51,457 bases of DNA from an uncultured Thiothrix sp. (GTDB lineage: Bacteria; Pseudomonadota; Gammaproteobacteria; Poriferisulfidales; GCA-002705445), in the NCBI GenBank assembly GCA_902595225.1, contig CACJPG010000002.1:201675-253131 (forward strand), written 5' to 3'. The translations under genes were made by a program, and so were the position numbers. The notes beneath the pieces were generated by a model. That model made no database searches and was not told the origin of the DNA. It saw nothing but the letters and a program-made list of their open reading frames with translations. Below are positions 26,326-35,064 of the stretch, piece by piece; the stretch's first letter is position 1, and each line of letters begins with the position of its first letter.

Positions 26326-26828
26326 AACTAAAAAAAAGCTCTCTTTTTGTAATTTTACTTTTATCAAGCTGTACTGTTATTAAAAAAGATTATGGAAATT
26401 ACTCTGATATAGATGGCTTAAAGAAAGTAGTTCCTAAAGTGGAAAGCTATAGTAAATATGGAAATCCAAAAACTTATAAAGTTTTCGGTGTCCAATACAA
26501 AACACTTGATACACATATTGGCTACTCTGAAGAGGGTATAGCATCATGGTATGGAAAAAAATTTCATGGAAGACTTACATCAACTAGAGAAAAATACGAT
26601 ATGTATAAATTGACTGCTGCACATAAAACATTACCAATACCATGTTATGCAAGAGTTACAAATTTAAAAAACAAAAAGTCAATTATTGTTCGAATTAATG
26701 ATAGAGGTCCCTTTAAAAAAGGAAGAATTATTGATCTTTCTTATGCAGCAGCAGTCAAACTTGGTATAGTAAAAAGTGGAACACAAAAAGTTTTTGTCGA
26801 AGCTATAAACGCATCACAATCTAAATAA
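26322..26828 (+). CDS. rlpA: RlpA-like lipoprotein, double-psi beta-barrel, no SPOR domain
   Basis: Predicted outer-membrane lipoprotein of 168 aa: a signal peptide ending in the lipobox LSSC at about residues 14-17, then a DPBB domain with GIASWYGKKFHGRLTS and RINDRGPFKKGRIIDLSYAAA. Pseudomonas RlpA is a transglycosylase acting on denuded glycan. The usual C-terminal SPOR domain is absent, so septal targeting by SPOR is not expected. It is coupled to mltB through ATGA. The DPBB aspartate in RINDRGP is retained; enzymatic activity is inference. Confidence 0.88.
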   Translation: MKLKKSSLFVILLLSSCTVIKKDYGNYSDIDGLKKVVPKVESYSKYGNPKTYKVFGVQYKTLDTHIGYSEEGIASWYGKKFHGRLTSTREKYDMYKLTAAHKTLPIPCYARVTNLKNKKSIIVRINDRGPFKKGRIIDLSYAAAVKLGIVKSGTQKVFVEAINASQSK

Positions 26829-26856
26829 TTTTTGCTTTCAATAATCTAGACTCAAA

Positions 26857-26865
26857 TGATACAAT
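26857..26865 (+). promoter_or_regulatory. Candidate extended -10 promoter for dacA
   Basis: TGATACAAT matches the extended -10 pattern TGnTATAAT with one mismatch. It lies in the 65-bp rlpA-dacA spacer, about 28 bp before the dacA start, with a GGGG ribosome site at 26885-26888. No good -35 element is seen, which fits an extended -10 promoter. Confidence 0.4.
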
Positions 26866-26893
26866 ACAAAAAATAATCTTTTCTGGGGACCAT

Positions 26894-28039
26894 ATGTCAA
26901 AGTTTAAAATACTTTTTTTAATCTCATTAATATTTTTTTCTCTCAGCATTAAAGCAGAAAAAAATTATCCATTCTCAATACCAAACATCGGGGCATCAAG
27001 CTTTGCCCTTATGGATGTTAAAACCGGCTCTATTATTGCTGGTAAAAATATTGACAAAAGAGTAGAGCCAGCAAGCATTACTAAGATCGCGACATTATAT
27101 TTGGTATTTAAGGCATTAAGCTCTAAGTATATTAGCGAAAACGATTATGCTGTTGTTAGTAAAAAAGCTTGGAGAATGCCCGGCTCTAGAATGTTTGTTG
27201 AAGTTGGAAAAAGAGTTTTGGTCAGAGATCTTATAACAGGGGTCATAGTGCAATCTGGTAACGACGCAAGTATCGTTCTTGCAGAGCATATCGCTGGCGG
27301 CGAGGAGTTTTTTGTGACAATGCTAAATAAATTAGCCATCGATTTAGGGCTAACAAATACAAACTTTACTAATGTGACTGGAATGCCCAATGATAATCAT
27401 TATACAAGTGCTCGCGATGTTGTAGTTTTATCACAGAGACTAATTGAAGATTTTCCAGAACAATATAAAAAATTTTCTCAAAAAGACTTTAGATATAATA
27501 ATATTTCTCAAAGAAATAGAAATCGTTTGTTAACGACATACGACTATGCTGATGGTATTAAGACAGGACATACAAAATCAGCTGGATATTGCTTAGCAGC
27601 ATCAGCTAAATTCGATAATACACGTTTTGTTTCAGCAATATTCGGTGCAGACAGCTCAAGAGAAAGATTTAAATATACAAAGACATTATTTAAATTTGGA
27701 TTTAGAAATTTCATAACAAAAAAATATTTTAATAAAAATCAAATTATTGCTAGAGAAAGAATGTGGAATGGTGTGGATAAATATATAGATATTGGATTTA
27801 ACAAAGATATTTATTTAACTCTTTTAAAATATGATGATAGCGAAGTAACTCCAAAAGTAAATTTAATATCTAAAATAGTTGCCCCTATCAAAAAGAACCA
27901 AAACTTAGGCACTGTTGATTTTTATAAAGCTGGAGAGATTATATCTAGTGAAAAAATTTATTCGCTTAAAGATGTAAATGAAGGAGGTTTTTTTAGAAAG
28001 ACTTATGATTTTGTAGCAGAATTTTTCACAGAAGAGTAA
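26894..28039 (+). CDS. dacA: D-alanyl-D-alanine carboxypeptidase (PBP5/6 type)
   Basis: Trims the terminal D-Ala from peptidoglycan pentapeptides. This 381-aa precursor has a signal peptide (FKILFLISLIFFSLSIKA) and all three active-site motifs: SxxK in PASITKIATLY, SGN in VQSGNDASIV and KTG in GIKTGHTKSAGYC. A C-terminal beta domain ends in an amphipathic helix (FFRKTYDFVAEFF) that should anchor it to the membrane. It is followed 3 bp later by the D-amino-acid transaminase-like gene. Confidence 0.94.
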   Translation: MSKFKILFLISLIFFSLSIKAEKNYPFSIPNIGASSFALMDVKTGSIIAGKNIDKRVEPASITKIATLYLVFKALSSKYISENDYAVVSKKAWRMPGSRMFVEVGKRVLVRDLITGVIVQSGNDASIVLAEHIAGGEEFFVTMLNKLAIDLGLTNTNFTNVTGMPNDNHYTSARDVVVLSQRLIEDFPEQYKKFSQKDFRYNNISQRNRNRLLTTYDYADGIKTGHTKSAGYCLAASAKFDNTRFVSAIFGADSSRERFKYTKTLFKFGFRNFITKKYFNKNQIIARERMWNGVDKYIDIGFNKDIYLTLLKYDDSEVTPKVNLISKIVAPIKKNQNLGTVDFYKAGEIISSEKIYSLKDVNEGGFFRKTYDFVAEFFTEE

Positions 28040-28042
28040 ATT

Positions 28043-28903
28043 TTGAGTAATAAAATTTTTTTAAACGATAACCTAGTCGATATAGAAGAAGCAAAAATTT
28101 CTGTCTTTGATAGAGGATACCTATTTTCTGATGGTATCTACGAACTAATACCATTCTTTAAAGGAAAGCCTTTTTTATTGGAGGATCATTATAAAAGACT
28201 TGAGAGAAGCCTTGATATGGTTGATATTTCAAATCCTTACTCAAAAGCCGAATGGAAAGATAAAATAGATAGATTCACTAAAGAAAATGATTACAAGAAT
28301 TTCTCACTATATATTCAAATAACAAGGGGTGTACCGTCTGATTTTTCTGATGGTATTTTTAGGGAGCATGCTGCGACAAAAAAATATACTTCATCTGTAA
28401 CTATGTTTACCTCAGAGATAAAAGGATTTCCAAGCTTTGCGCCGAAGAGGGAAAAAGCAATTATTTTAGATGATAAAAGATGGCTTCAATGTGATATTAA
28501 ATCAATATCATTAATTTATAATGCTTATGCTAAAACATTGGCAAGTAGAAGTGAAGCTTATGAGGCAATCTTAGTAAGAAATAATAATATTACAGAGGGC
28601 TGCTCAAGTAACGTTTTTATAGTAAAAGATAATGTAATAAAAACTTGTCCAAAAACAAATCTAATTCTTCCAGGTATAACAAGATCATTTATCATAAATC
28701 AAATAATTAAAAAAAATAATTATAAATTCAAAGAAGAGAATTTTTCATTAAATGAATTAAAGTCTGCTGACGAAATTTTTGTTACAAACTCTACACAGGG
28801 AGTTATAGAAATTAACAAATTAGATGATAAAGAAATTGGCAATGGAGAATTTGGGCCTATTAGCAAAAAAATATACGAGAATTTTGTAGAGAGTGTCAAC
28901 TAG
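28043..28903 (+). CDS. dat: Class IV aminotransferase, probably D-amino acid aminotransferase
   Basis: Fold-type IV PLP enzyme of 286 aa. The N-terminal ISVFDRGYLFSDGIYELIP and the PLP lysine in CDIKSISLIYN are characteristic, as are NNITEGCSSNVFIV and the ADEIFVTNSTQGV stretch. Dat makes D-Ala and D-Glu from 2-oxo acids. Branched-chain aminotransferase and aminodeoxychorismate lyase are relatives. Placement after dacA, seen in many gammaproteobacteria, favours Dat. The start is TTG; the usual following ybeD-lipB-lipA genes are missing. Confidence 0.82.
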   Translation: MSNKIFLNDNLVDIEEAKISVFDRGYLFSDGIYELIPFFKGKPFLLEDHYKRLERSLDMVDISNPYSKAEWKDKIDRFTKENDYKNFSLYIQITRGVPSDFSDGIFREHAATKKYTSSVTMFTSEIKGFPSFAPKREKAIILDDKRWLQCDIKSISLIYNAYAKTLASRSEAYEAILVRNNNITEGCSSNVFIVKDNVIKTCPKTNLILPGITRSFIINQIIKKNNYKFKEENFSLNELKSADEIFVTNSTQGVIEINKLDDKEIGNGEFGPISKKIYENFVESVN

Positions 28904-28905
28904 AT

Positions 28906-29511
28906 GTGGATAAGATTTTAAATCATCAAGAAAATCTTTTAAAATGCAACAATTGCTCAGATATGGTTGGCTCTCCAATTGTTGGTAATCCTATTAAATC
29001 AAAAATAATCTTAATTGGGCAGGCCCCTGGGGTTAGAGAAGGCGAACTGCAAAGACCATTTGCATGGACTGCTGGGAAAAATTTATTTAAATGGTTTTCT
29101 TCGATAGGCGTCGGTGAGGAAAAGTTTAGAAAAAATGTATACATGTCAGCTGTGTGTAGATGTTACCCAGGAAAAAATATATCTGGTTCAGGAGATAGAG
29201 TACCATCGGATTTAGAGATTAAAAAATGCTCAAAATGGCTAAATTACGAATTAAAAACTTTAAATCCAAATTTAATCATCCCTGTTGGTAAGCTTGCAAT
29301 TTCACAATTTATCAATTTTGAAAAATTAAACGATGTTGTTGGAAAAAAAATTAAATATAAAAAAAAATTCTTAGATTCCGATTTAGTTTGTTTACCACAT
29401 CCTTCAGGTTTATCCACATGGTATAAAAAAGAGCCCGGAAAGTCTCTTCTTACAAAAGCTCTATGTTTAATAAAAAAAAATAAAAATTGGAAATCAATTA
29501 TTAGGAAATAA
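28906..29511 (+). CDS. Iron-sulfur uracil-DNA glycosylase family protein
   Basis: Probable family 4/5-type uracil-DNA glycosylase (201 aa). Motif 1 is GQAPGVREGELQRPFAW at about 38-54 and motif 2 is LPHPSGLSTWY at about 163-173. Cysteines C14 and C17, one of C84/C86, and C108 are spaced as the [4Fe-4S] ligands of this family. It uses a GTG start 2 bp after the dat stop and overlaps the convergent murU gene by 18 bp. The presence of dcd and thyA in the window is consistent with attention to dUTP, but no direct link is shown. Family 4 against family 5 is not resolved. Confidence 0.8.
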   Translation: MDKILNHQENLLKCNNCSDMVGSPIVGNPIKSKIILIGQAPGVREGELQRPFAWTAGKNLFKWFSSIGVGEEKFRKNVYMSAVCRCYPGKNISGSGDRVPSDLEIKKCSKWLNYELKTLNPNLIIPVGKLAISQFINFEKLNDVVGKKIKYKKKFLDSDLVCLPHPSGLSTWYKKEPGKSLLTKALCLIKKNKNWKSIIRK

Positions 29512-30159
29512 TTTTTCCACGAGTTTCAATCTTTCAGCATTACCTATGTCATGCCAAATACCTTTATGCTGAAAACCTGAGATTTTATCGGACTTTATTT
29601 TTTCTAGAAGAACATCAACTAGCTTAAATCTAAGTGAAGTATAATTTTTAAAAATCTCGTGATGAAGAATTGCAATACCACTATATGTAAGATTTTTTTC
29701 TTTATCTAATCGCACTCGACCATTTTTTAAAGAAAAATCACCTTCTTTGTTATGATCAGGATTTTTCACCATTACTATTGAAGCTAGGTCACCCTCTTTT
29801 AACTGTAAACTAGATAAATCAAAATCTGTGTAGATATCAGAATTTACAGTTAAAAATGGCTGATCACCAAGAAGTTTTAAGGCATTTTTTATGCCACCTC
29901 CAGTTTCCAAGGGCTCTGGCTCCTCTATAGAGTATTGGATACTAATACCATATTTTTTTCCATCACCAAGATAATTTATGATTTTATCTTTTAAATGACA
30001 AACGTTAATAACAATGTCGGTATAGCCATATTTTTTTAACAAAAATATATTATGTTCGATTAGACAGAACTTCCCAAATTTTATTAAAGGCTTAGGAATA
30101 CTTTTTGTTATCTCGCCAAAACGTTTCCCTTTACCTGCCGCAAGAATTATTGCTTTCAT
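29494..30159 (-). CDS. murU: N-acetylmuramate alpha-1-phosphate uridylyltransferase
   Basis: Nucleotidyltransferase of the peptidoglycan recycling shunt that makes UDP-MurNAc from MurNAc-1-phosphate, bypassing MurA. The 221-aa protein has the signature KAIILAAGKGKRFGEITK with SIPKPLIKFG, then LETGGGIKNALKLL and FLTVNSDIYTDFD. It follows amgK with a 29-bp overlap, the conserved partner order, which decides MurU over other sugar nucleotidyltransferases. Confidence 0.88.
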   Translation of the reverse strand: MKAIILAAGKGKRFGEITKSIPKPLIKFGKFCLIEHNIFLLKKYGYTDIVINVCHLKDKIINYLGDGKKYGISIQYSIEEPEPLETGGGIKNALKLLGDQPFLTVNSDIYTDFDLSSLQLKEGDLASIVMVKNPDHNKEGDFSLKNGRVRLDKEKNLTYSGIAILHHEIFKNYTSLRFKLVDVLLEKIKSDKISGFQHKGIWHDIGNAERLKLVEKLFPNN

Positions 30160-31117
30160 TTAAATTATAAATAGCCTCTTTTGCAAAAAAATTTATTGTC
30201 CTAAGATTATCATAATTAGAAGATGCGGTAATAATATAATTAAAAGTCCTTTTGAGATACTTTAAGTAGTCATTACGATTATTCTTTTTACTAAGCCGAC
30301 AAAATATTCCAGAAGCTTTCATATGCCTTTGTACAGAGAGCAGATAAAAATTATGCATTAATTCATCTTTCGAGAGATTATTTTTTGAAAAATTATTAAA
30401 ATTATCTCTGAAAAAGTTCAATAGTTTTTTTCTATTATTATCATTTATGTCCTTATAGCAATCATTCAATAAAGATACTAAATCGTAAAGTGGGGAACCG
30501 TACAATGCATCTTGATAATCAATTATTATAATCTCTTTATTCTTGTAAAAAATATTTTTTGAATGATAGTCTCTATGAACAAGAAACTTTCTTTTTAAAC
30601 TCAAATTATCAATTAATTTTATAATTTCTTTTTTAATTTTATTTTTTTCTTTATTTTTAATATCAAAACTAAAAAATATTTCAAGAACCCATTCGATAAA
30701 TAAAGAACTTTCTTTAAAATACTTTTCGTCCGAATAAAAAGAAATTTTTTTATTTCTCACTTTTTGTATTTTGATTATATTTTTTATAGATTTTTCATAG
30801 ATTTCAAAAAAATTCTTGGAATTACTTCTTTTAATTATCAGATTATCCCCAAAATCTTCAAGTGCTAGAATATTATTATCTAAATCTTTTTTAATTATTT
30901 TAGGAATTTTAATATTATTACTAGATAAAATATTTGAAAATTTTAAAAAATTTATAAAATTTCTTCTTTCTCTCGAACTATCCATAATTATTAGGCTTTC
31001 CCCACCCGCTGAAGCTCTATAATATTTTCTTTTACTTGCATCACCTTTAATATTTTCAATAATAAAGTTTTCCTCAAACAATTTTTTTGAAAATTTTTTA
31101 ATTATATTTGAAGTCAT
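30131..31117 (-). CDS. amgK: Anomeric MurNAc/GlcNAc kinase
   Basis: Aminoglycoside-phosphotransferase-fold kinase (328 aa) that phosphorylates MurNAc at C1 for recycling. The glycine-rich N-terminal lobe contains KGDASKRKYYR and LIIMDSS. The catalytic HxDxxxxN block is VHRDYHSKNIFY and the metal Asp lies in IIIIDYQDALYGSPLYDL. It is very Lys/Asn-rich. It overlaps murU by 29 bp downstream and the small lipoprotein upstream by ATGA, so all three are one transcript. Confidence 0.87.
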   Translation of the reverse strand: MTSNIIKKFSKKLFEENFIIENIKGDASKRKYYRASAGGESLIIMDSSRERRNFINFLKFSNILSSNNIKIPKIIKKDLDNNILALEDFGDNLIIKRSNSKNFFEIYEKSIKNIIKIQKVRNKKISFYSDEKYFKESSLFIEWVLEIFFSFDIKNKEKNKIKKEIIKLIDNLSLKRKFLVHRDYHSKNIFYKNKEIIIIDYQDALYGSPLYDLVSLLNDCYKDINDNNRKKLLNFFRDNFNNFSKNNLSKDELMHNFYLLSVQRHMKASGIFCRLSKKNNRNDYLKYLKRTFNYIITASSNYDNLRTINFFAKEAIYNLNESNNSCGR

Positions 31118-31239
31118 TGCAGTGATTCTGGTTTTGTTTCCTTAATAATTCTTTTGCCAACATTTTGGTCACATGCTGATACAAAAAGAATGATAATGAT
31201 TGAAAGCATGGTTATATTTTTTTTACTTATATTATTCAT
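31114..31239 (-). CDS. Small predicted lipoprotein (41 aa) upstream of amgK
   Basis: A short frame starting MNNISKKNITMLSIIIILFV and continuing SACDQN. Two lysines precede a hydrophobic core, then a lipobox V-S-A-C with the lipidated cysteine at residue 23, leaving a mature peptide of only 19 residues (CDQNVGKRIIKETKPESLQ). Asp at +2 is the inner-membrane retention signal in E. coli. The TGA stop overlaps the amgK start as ATGA, which supports real coupled translation. A TATAAT on the minus strand at 31251-31246 ends only 6 bp before the ATG, so the mRNA could be leaderless. I do not recognise the family. It could assist LPS or peptidoglycan-recycling proteins, but that is a guess. Confidence 0.6.
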   Translation of the reverse strand: MNNISKKNITMLSIIIILFVSACDQNVGKRIIKETKPESLQ

Positions 31240-31282
31240 ATATCTATTATACTATATATTAAATCTTATATTATGGACGTAT

Positions 31283-32950
31283 ATGAAGACCTCAGATTTA
31301 TTTATAAAATGTCTTGAAAATGAAGGAATAGAGTATATTTTCGGTGTGCCAGGCGAAGAGAATGCGGACTTTTTAATGTCCTTGCACAAGTCCAAAAAAA
31401 TTAACTTCATACTGACAAGACATGAGCAAGGCGCAGCATTTATGGCTGAATCGTATGGTAAATTAACAGGAAAACTCTCATGCTGTTTGAGTACTTTGGG
31501 TCCTGGTGCAACAAACTTATTAACTGGAGTTGCTGATGCGAATATGGATCATTCGCCAATTTTAGTAATTACGGGTCAAGGCTCTTCAGATAGATTACAC
31601 AAAGAGTCACACCAAATAATGGACGTATGCAATATGTTTAAATCGGTTACAAAGTGGACAACTTCTGTAAGAAACCCTTCGACTATTCCAGAGATTATTC
31701 GCAAAGCAGTTAGACTAGCAACATTAGAAAAACCTGGAGCCGTTCATATTGAGTTACCAGAGGACATTGCTAAACTTGAGATTGACGCTAAACCGTTAGA
31801 ATCATTTCCTTATAGAAGGTCAATTGCAGAAGACACTATTGTTTATAAAGCATACGAGTTAATAAAGAAATCAAAATCTCCAATACTTATAGCCGGCAAT
31901 GGAGCAATTAGAAAGAGAGCATCTCGACAGCTTAGGGAGTTCTGCGAAAGAACGGGTATACCAGTTGTAACAACTTTTATGGGCAAGGGTGCAGTTGACT
32001 GTGATTCAGAGTATTTTCTTTCAACTGTTGGGCTTGGTGCAATTGATTTTGGAGATATCGCAATAAAAAATTCGGATTTGGTGATAACTCTTGGTTATGA
32101 CATGGTAGAGTACCATCCTAAACTTTGGAGAAGTAACGCAAACTCAAATCTAATTCACATTGACTTTGAAGCAGCTGAAATCGATGAATATTATATACCT
32201 GAAGTTGAAGTTGTTGGTGACTTAGCACATTCACTCACGATGTTAAATAATTTTATTGACAAGGAAAAAGTCCCCATTTTTGAACTAAATTATCTTAAAA
32301 AAATAAAAGCTAGTATAAAAGAAGATGGAGAAAAATATATAAACGATAAACAAATTGGCTCTATAAAGCCCCAAAAATTTCTTCACGAACTACGACAATT
32401 CATGGGAAAGGATGATTTATTAATTTCTGATGTTGGCGCTCACAAAATGTGGATAGCAAGAGACTTTAAATGTCATGAACCAAATACATGTATCATACCT
32501 AATGGTTTTTGTTCTATGGGGTATGCGTTACCTGCATCAATTTCTGCATCAATGATCAACAATGATAAAAAAGTTTTTGCAATTTCTGGAGATGCTGGAT
32601 TTCTAATGAATGTTCAAGAAATGGAAACTGCAAGAAGATTACATTCAAATATTGTCATTATTATATGGGAGGATAATTCATATGGACTCATTAAGTGGAA
32701 ACAGCAAGTTCAATTTGGAGAATCTACTGATCTTGATTTTGATAATCCTGATTGGGAGAATCTAGCAAAATCATTTGGGTGGAATTATATTTTCGAGGAT
32801 AAAAGTACTAAAATTAATGAAAAATTAAAGTTAACAGAAAAGATGAAAGGCCCAACCTTATTTGTAATACCTATAGACTACTCAGAAAACGAAAAGCTTA
32901 CTAATTTTTTAAGTTCTTTGGAGGACGACTATGGCCAGAAAGATAATTAA
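31283..32950 (+). CDS. Thiamine-diphosphate enzyme, acetolactate synthase large subunit-like
   Basis: Pyruvate-oxidase-family ThDP enzyme of 555 aa from the ATG at 31283. An in-frame extension of 43 residues back to 31154 contains a hydrophobic stretch that no relative has, so I reject it. The catalytic Glu is in TRHEQGAAFMA, LSTLGPGATNLLTG matches the PYR domain, LVITLGYDMVEYHPKLW strongly recalls catabolic AlsS, and the cofactor-binding GDAGFLM...WEDNSYG is present. No regulatory small subunit is adjacent, which also fits AlsS. Its last 20 bp overlap an aldehyde dehydrogenase gene, so the real substrate may differ from plain pyruvate. Confidence 0.75.
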   Translation: MKTSDLFIKCLENEGIEYIFGVPGEENADFLMSLHKSKKINFILTRHEQGAAFMAESYGKLTGKLSCCLSTLGPGATNLLTGVADANMDHSPILVITGQGSSDRLHKESHQIMDVCNMFKSVTKWTTSVRNPSTIPEIIRKAVRLATLEKPGAVHIELPEDIAKLEIDAKPLESFPYRRSIAEDTIVYKAYELIKKSKSPILIAGNGAIRKRASRQLREFCERTGIPVVTTFMGKGAVDCDSEYFLSTVGLGAIDFGDIAIKNSDLVITLGYDMVEYHPKLWRSNANSNLIHIDFEAAEIDEYYIPEVEVVGDLAHSLTMLNNFIDKEKVPIFELNYLKKIKASIKEDGEKYINDKQIGSIKPQKFLHELRQFMGKDDLLISDVGAHKMWIARDFKCHEPNTCIIPNGFCSMGYALPASISASMINNDKKVFAISGDAGFLMNVQEMETARRLHSNIVIIIWEDNSYGLIKWKQQVQFGESTDLDFDNPDWENLAKSFGWNYIFEDKSTKINEKLKLTEKMKGPTLFVIPIDYSENEKLTNFLSSLEDDYGQKDN

Positions 32951-34379
32951 AAATATATCTCCTCTTGAAATAAAAAATCCAAAACAAATTGATTTATTAT
33001 CGCCTTGGAACCAAAAAAAAATATCCAAAGTAGAATGTATAAGAAAAAGTGATGCAAAGAAAATTTTAAAAATTGCAAACGACTTTTTTGTCAATAAAAA
33101 CTTACATATAAGCAAAAAGAAAAGAATTGATATTTTAAAAAAAGCAATAAAACTTCTCACCAAAAATTCTAAAAAATTCTCAGATTTAATTGCCTTAGAA
33201 GGAGGTAAGCCTCTTAAAGATTCAAAAGTTGAAGTCGCGCGAGCCATTAATGGGTTGGAACTTTGTATCGATGCTTTAAAAAAATGTCATGGAACAGAGA
33301 TACCAATGTCTTTGAACGAAGCATCATCAGATAAAATGGCCTTTACAAGGAAATATCCTGTCGGACCAGTCTTTGCTATTAGTGCTTTTAATCATCCTTT
33401 AAACTTGATTGTTCATCAAGTTGGGCCAGCAATTGCTTCTGGATGCCCAATAATTATTAAGCCTGCTTTAGATACTCCTGCAACGTGTTATGAGTTTATA
33501 AATTTGCTTATAGAATCGGGATTGCCAACTGGCTTTTGTCAGATGATAAATACTGATGATCATTCTATAACAGAAATATTCATAAAAGATGATGTTATTG
33601 CATTCTTTTCTTTCATTGGAAGTTCAAAAGTCGGATGGAAATTAAAATCTAAACTATCTGCTGGAACTAAGTGTGCGCTAGAACATGGTGGAATCGCATC
33701 AGTAATTATTGATAAAGACACTAATATAAAAGAAGTTATGCCATCTATCATAAGGGGTGCGTTTTATCATGCTGGACAGGTTTGTGTTTCTATCCAGAAA
33801 GTTATTGTTCACGAAGAAATAGTTGATGAATTCTTAAGTTTAATGAGTCAATCAATTAAAAAGCTAAAAGTTGGAGACCCCTCAAAAAACACAACAGATG
33901 TTGGGCCCTTAATTAGACCAGGTGAATTAGAAAGGATCCATAAACTTATTCAAAAGTCTATAAAAAATGGGGCTGAACTAGTTTGTGGAGGAAAAGCAAA
34001 ATCCAAAACAACATATGAATGCACTGTTATAAAAAACCCAAAACCTAATGATGAAATAAATAAAGTAGAGATTTTTGGCCCAGTCTTATGTGTCTATGAG
34101 TACAAGGGTTTAGAAGACGCGATTGAAAAAGCAAACCATGATCTTTATGCTTTTCAAGCATCAATATTTACCAATAACCTCGACTCTGCCATGCAAAGCT
34201 TTGAAAAACTTCAAGCAAAAAGCGTTTTTATAAACGAGCAGACAGCTTTTAGAGTTGATTGGATGCCATTTGGAGGTATAAAGCATTCCGGAGAAGGGGT
34301 TGGAGGCATTGATTATACTTTTTCTGACCTAATGTATGATAAACTGTTAATTATTAATTCAAAAAAAATAACAAATTAA
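32931..34379 (+). CDS. NAD(P)-dependent aldehyde dehydrogenase family protein
   Basis: 482-aa ALDH superfamily enzyme. Key residues are visible: the active-site Asn in ISAFNHPLNL, the general-base Glu in ALEHGGIASV, and the nucleophilic Cys in YHAGQVCVSIQKV, plus IFGPVLCVYEY and MPFGGIKHSGEG near the C-terminus. The start has GGAGG five bases upstream and lies inside the end of the ThDP-enzyme gene, so the two probably act in one route. The aldehyde could be a product of the ThDP enzyme; the substrate is not deducible here. Confidence 0.82.
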   Translation: MARKIIKNISPLEIKNPKQIDLLSPWNQKKISKVECIRKSDAKKILKIANDFFVNKNLHISKKKRIDILKKAIKLLTKNSKKFSDLIALEGGKPLKDSKVEVARAINGLELCIDALKKCHGTEIPMSLNEASSDKMAFTRKYPVGPVFAISAFNHPLNLIVHQVGPAIASGCPIIIKPALDTPATCYEFINLLIESGLPTGFCQMINTDDHSITEIFIKDDVIAFFSFIGSSKVGWKLKSKLSAGTKCALEHGGIASVIIDKDTNIKEVMPSIIRGAFYHAGQVCVSIQKVIVHEEIVDEFLSLMSQSIKKLKVGDPSKNTTDVGPLIRPGELERIHKLIQKSIKNGAELVCGGKAKSKTTYECTVIKNPKPNDEINKVEIFGPVLCVYEYKGLEDAIEKANHDLYAFQASIFTNNLDSAMQSFEKLQAKSVFINEQTAFRVDWMPFGGIKHSGEGVGGIDYTFSDLMYDKLLIINSKKITN

Positions 34380-34384
34380 AACGA

Positions 34385-35047
34385 ATGAGATATTTTTTAT
34401 TATTTATTTTACTCTCTTTAAACTCTTACGCAGGTAATGATGAGCCGCACCCAATAATTGATTCCGACTATGTATCAAAGTATTTATATAATACCAAAGA
34501 TTTATCAACTTCAAACTTAATAGAAATAAAAGAGCTTTTAAAGAAAAACTTACAGAGAAATGGAAATTCTAAAATTAAGACCCAAGAGGAAATGGATAAG
34601 GAGCTATTAAACGCTCTGTTAAAATATGATGACATTAGAATAAAAATAACGTATGTAATCGATGAATTAATTGAGGAGTATAAAGTAAGTAAGGAAATAA
34701 AAGAGACATTATTAAGCTTTAAAGATACTTTCAAAGAAATAATAGATGATAATAGACCCTTAGTAAAAAATTTAAGAGATTACAAGGCATACGATTTTCG
34801 CTTGGGCTCAGCATATTTAGCAATGATGACAGCTTTTCATTCAAGAGAGGATACAAAAAAATTCTATTTTCAATTAGTGAAAGATAAGAAAAACAAAAAT
34901 ACTAGTATTGGAAAATATAATTTTGATCTTGTTAGTGAACAAGAAAAAATAATAAAAGTGAAGTTAAATATTGAAAAGCAGATTGAAGCAAACGATCTAA
35001 TTGTTAAACTTCAAGAGGTAGAGAATGAAATCTCCTCTAGGAATTAG
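34385..35047 (+). CDS. Secreted protein of unknown function
   Basis: 220 aa with a cleavable signal peptide (MRYFLLFILLSLNSYAG). The mature part is mainly charged and helical, with a long central stretch of K/E/D/I/L and a YDFRLGSAYLAMMTAFHS segment near residues 136-153 that could be a short hydrophobic helix. There is no lipobox and I recognise no domain. It starts 5 bp after the aldehyde dehydrogenase gene and is probably co-transcribed with it. It ends 17 bp from the convergent hydroxypyruvate reductase gene. Confidence 0.6.
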   Translation: MRYFLLFILLSLNSYAGNDEPHPIIDSDYVSKYLYNTKDLSTSNLIEIKELLKKNLQRNGNSKIKTQEEMDKELLNALLKYDDIRIKITYVIDELIEEYKVSKEIKETLLSFKDTFKEIIDDNRPLVKNLRDYKAYDFRLGSAYLAMMTAFHSREDTKKFYFQLVKDKKNKNTSIGKYNFDLVSEQEKIIKVKLNIEKQIEANDLIVKLQEVENEISSRN

Positions 35048-35064
35048 ATAATATCGAATTTTAT

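Noticed and set aside
31154-31282. 43-residue N-terminal extension of the AlsS-like enzyme containing a hydrophobic helix
   Set aside because: No relative has a membrane anchor there, the family start matches the ATG at 31283, and the opposite strand carries the small lipoprotein gene whose hydrophobic codons explain the apparent helix.
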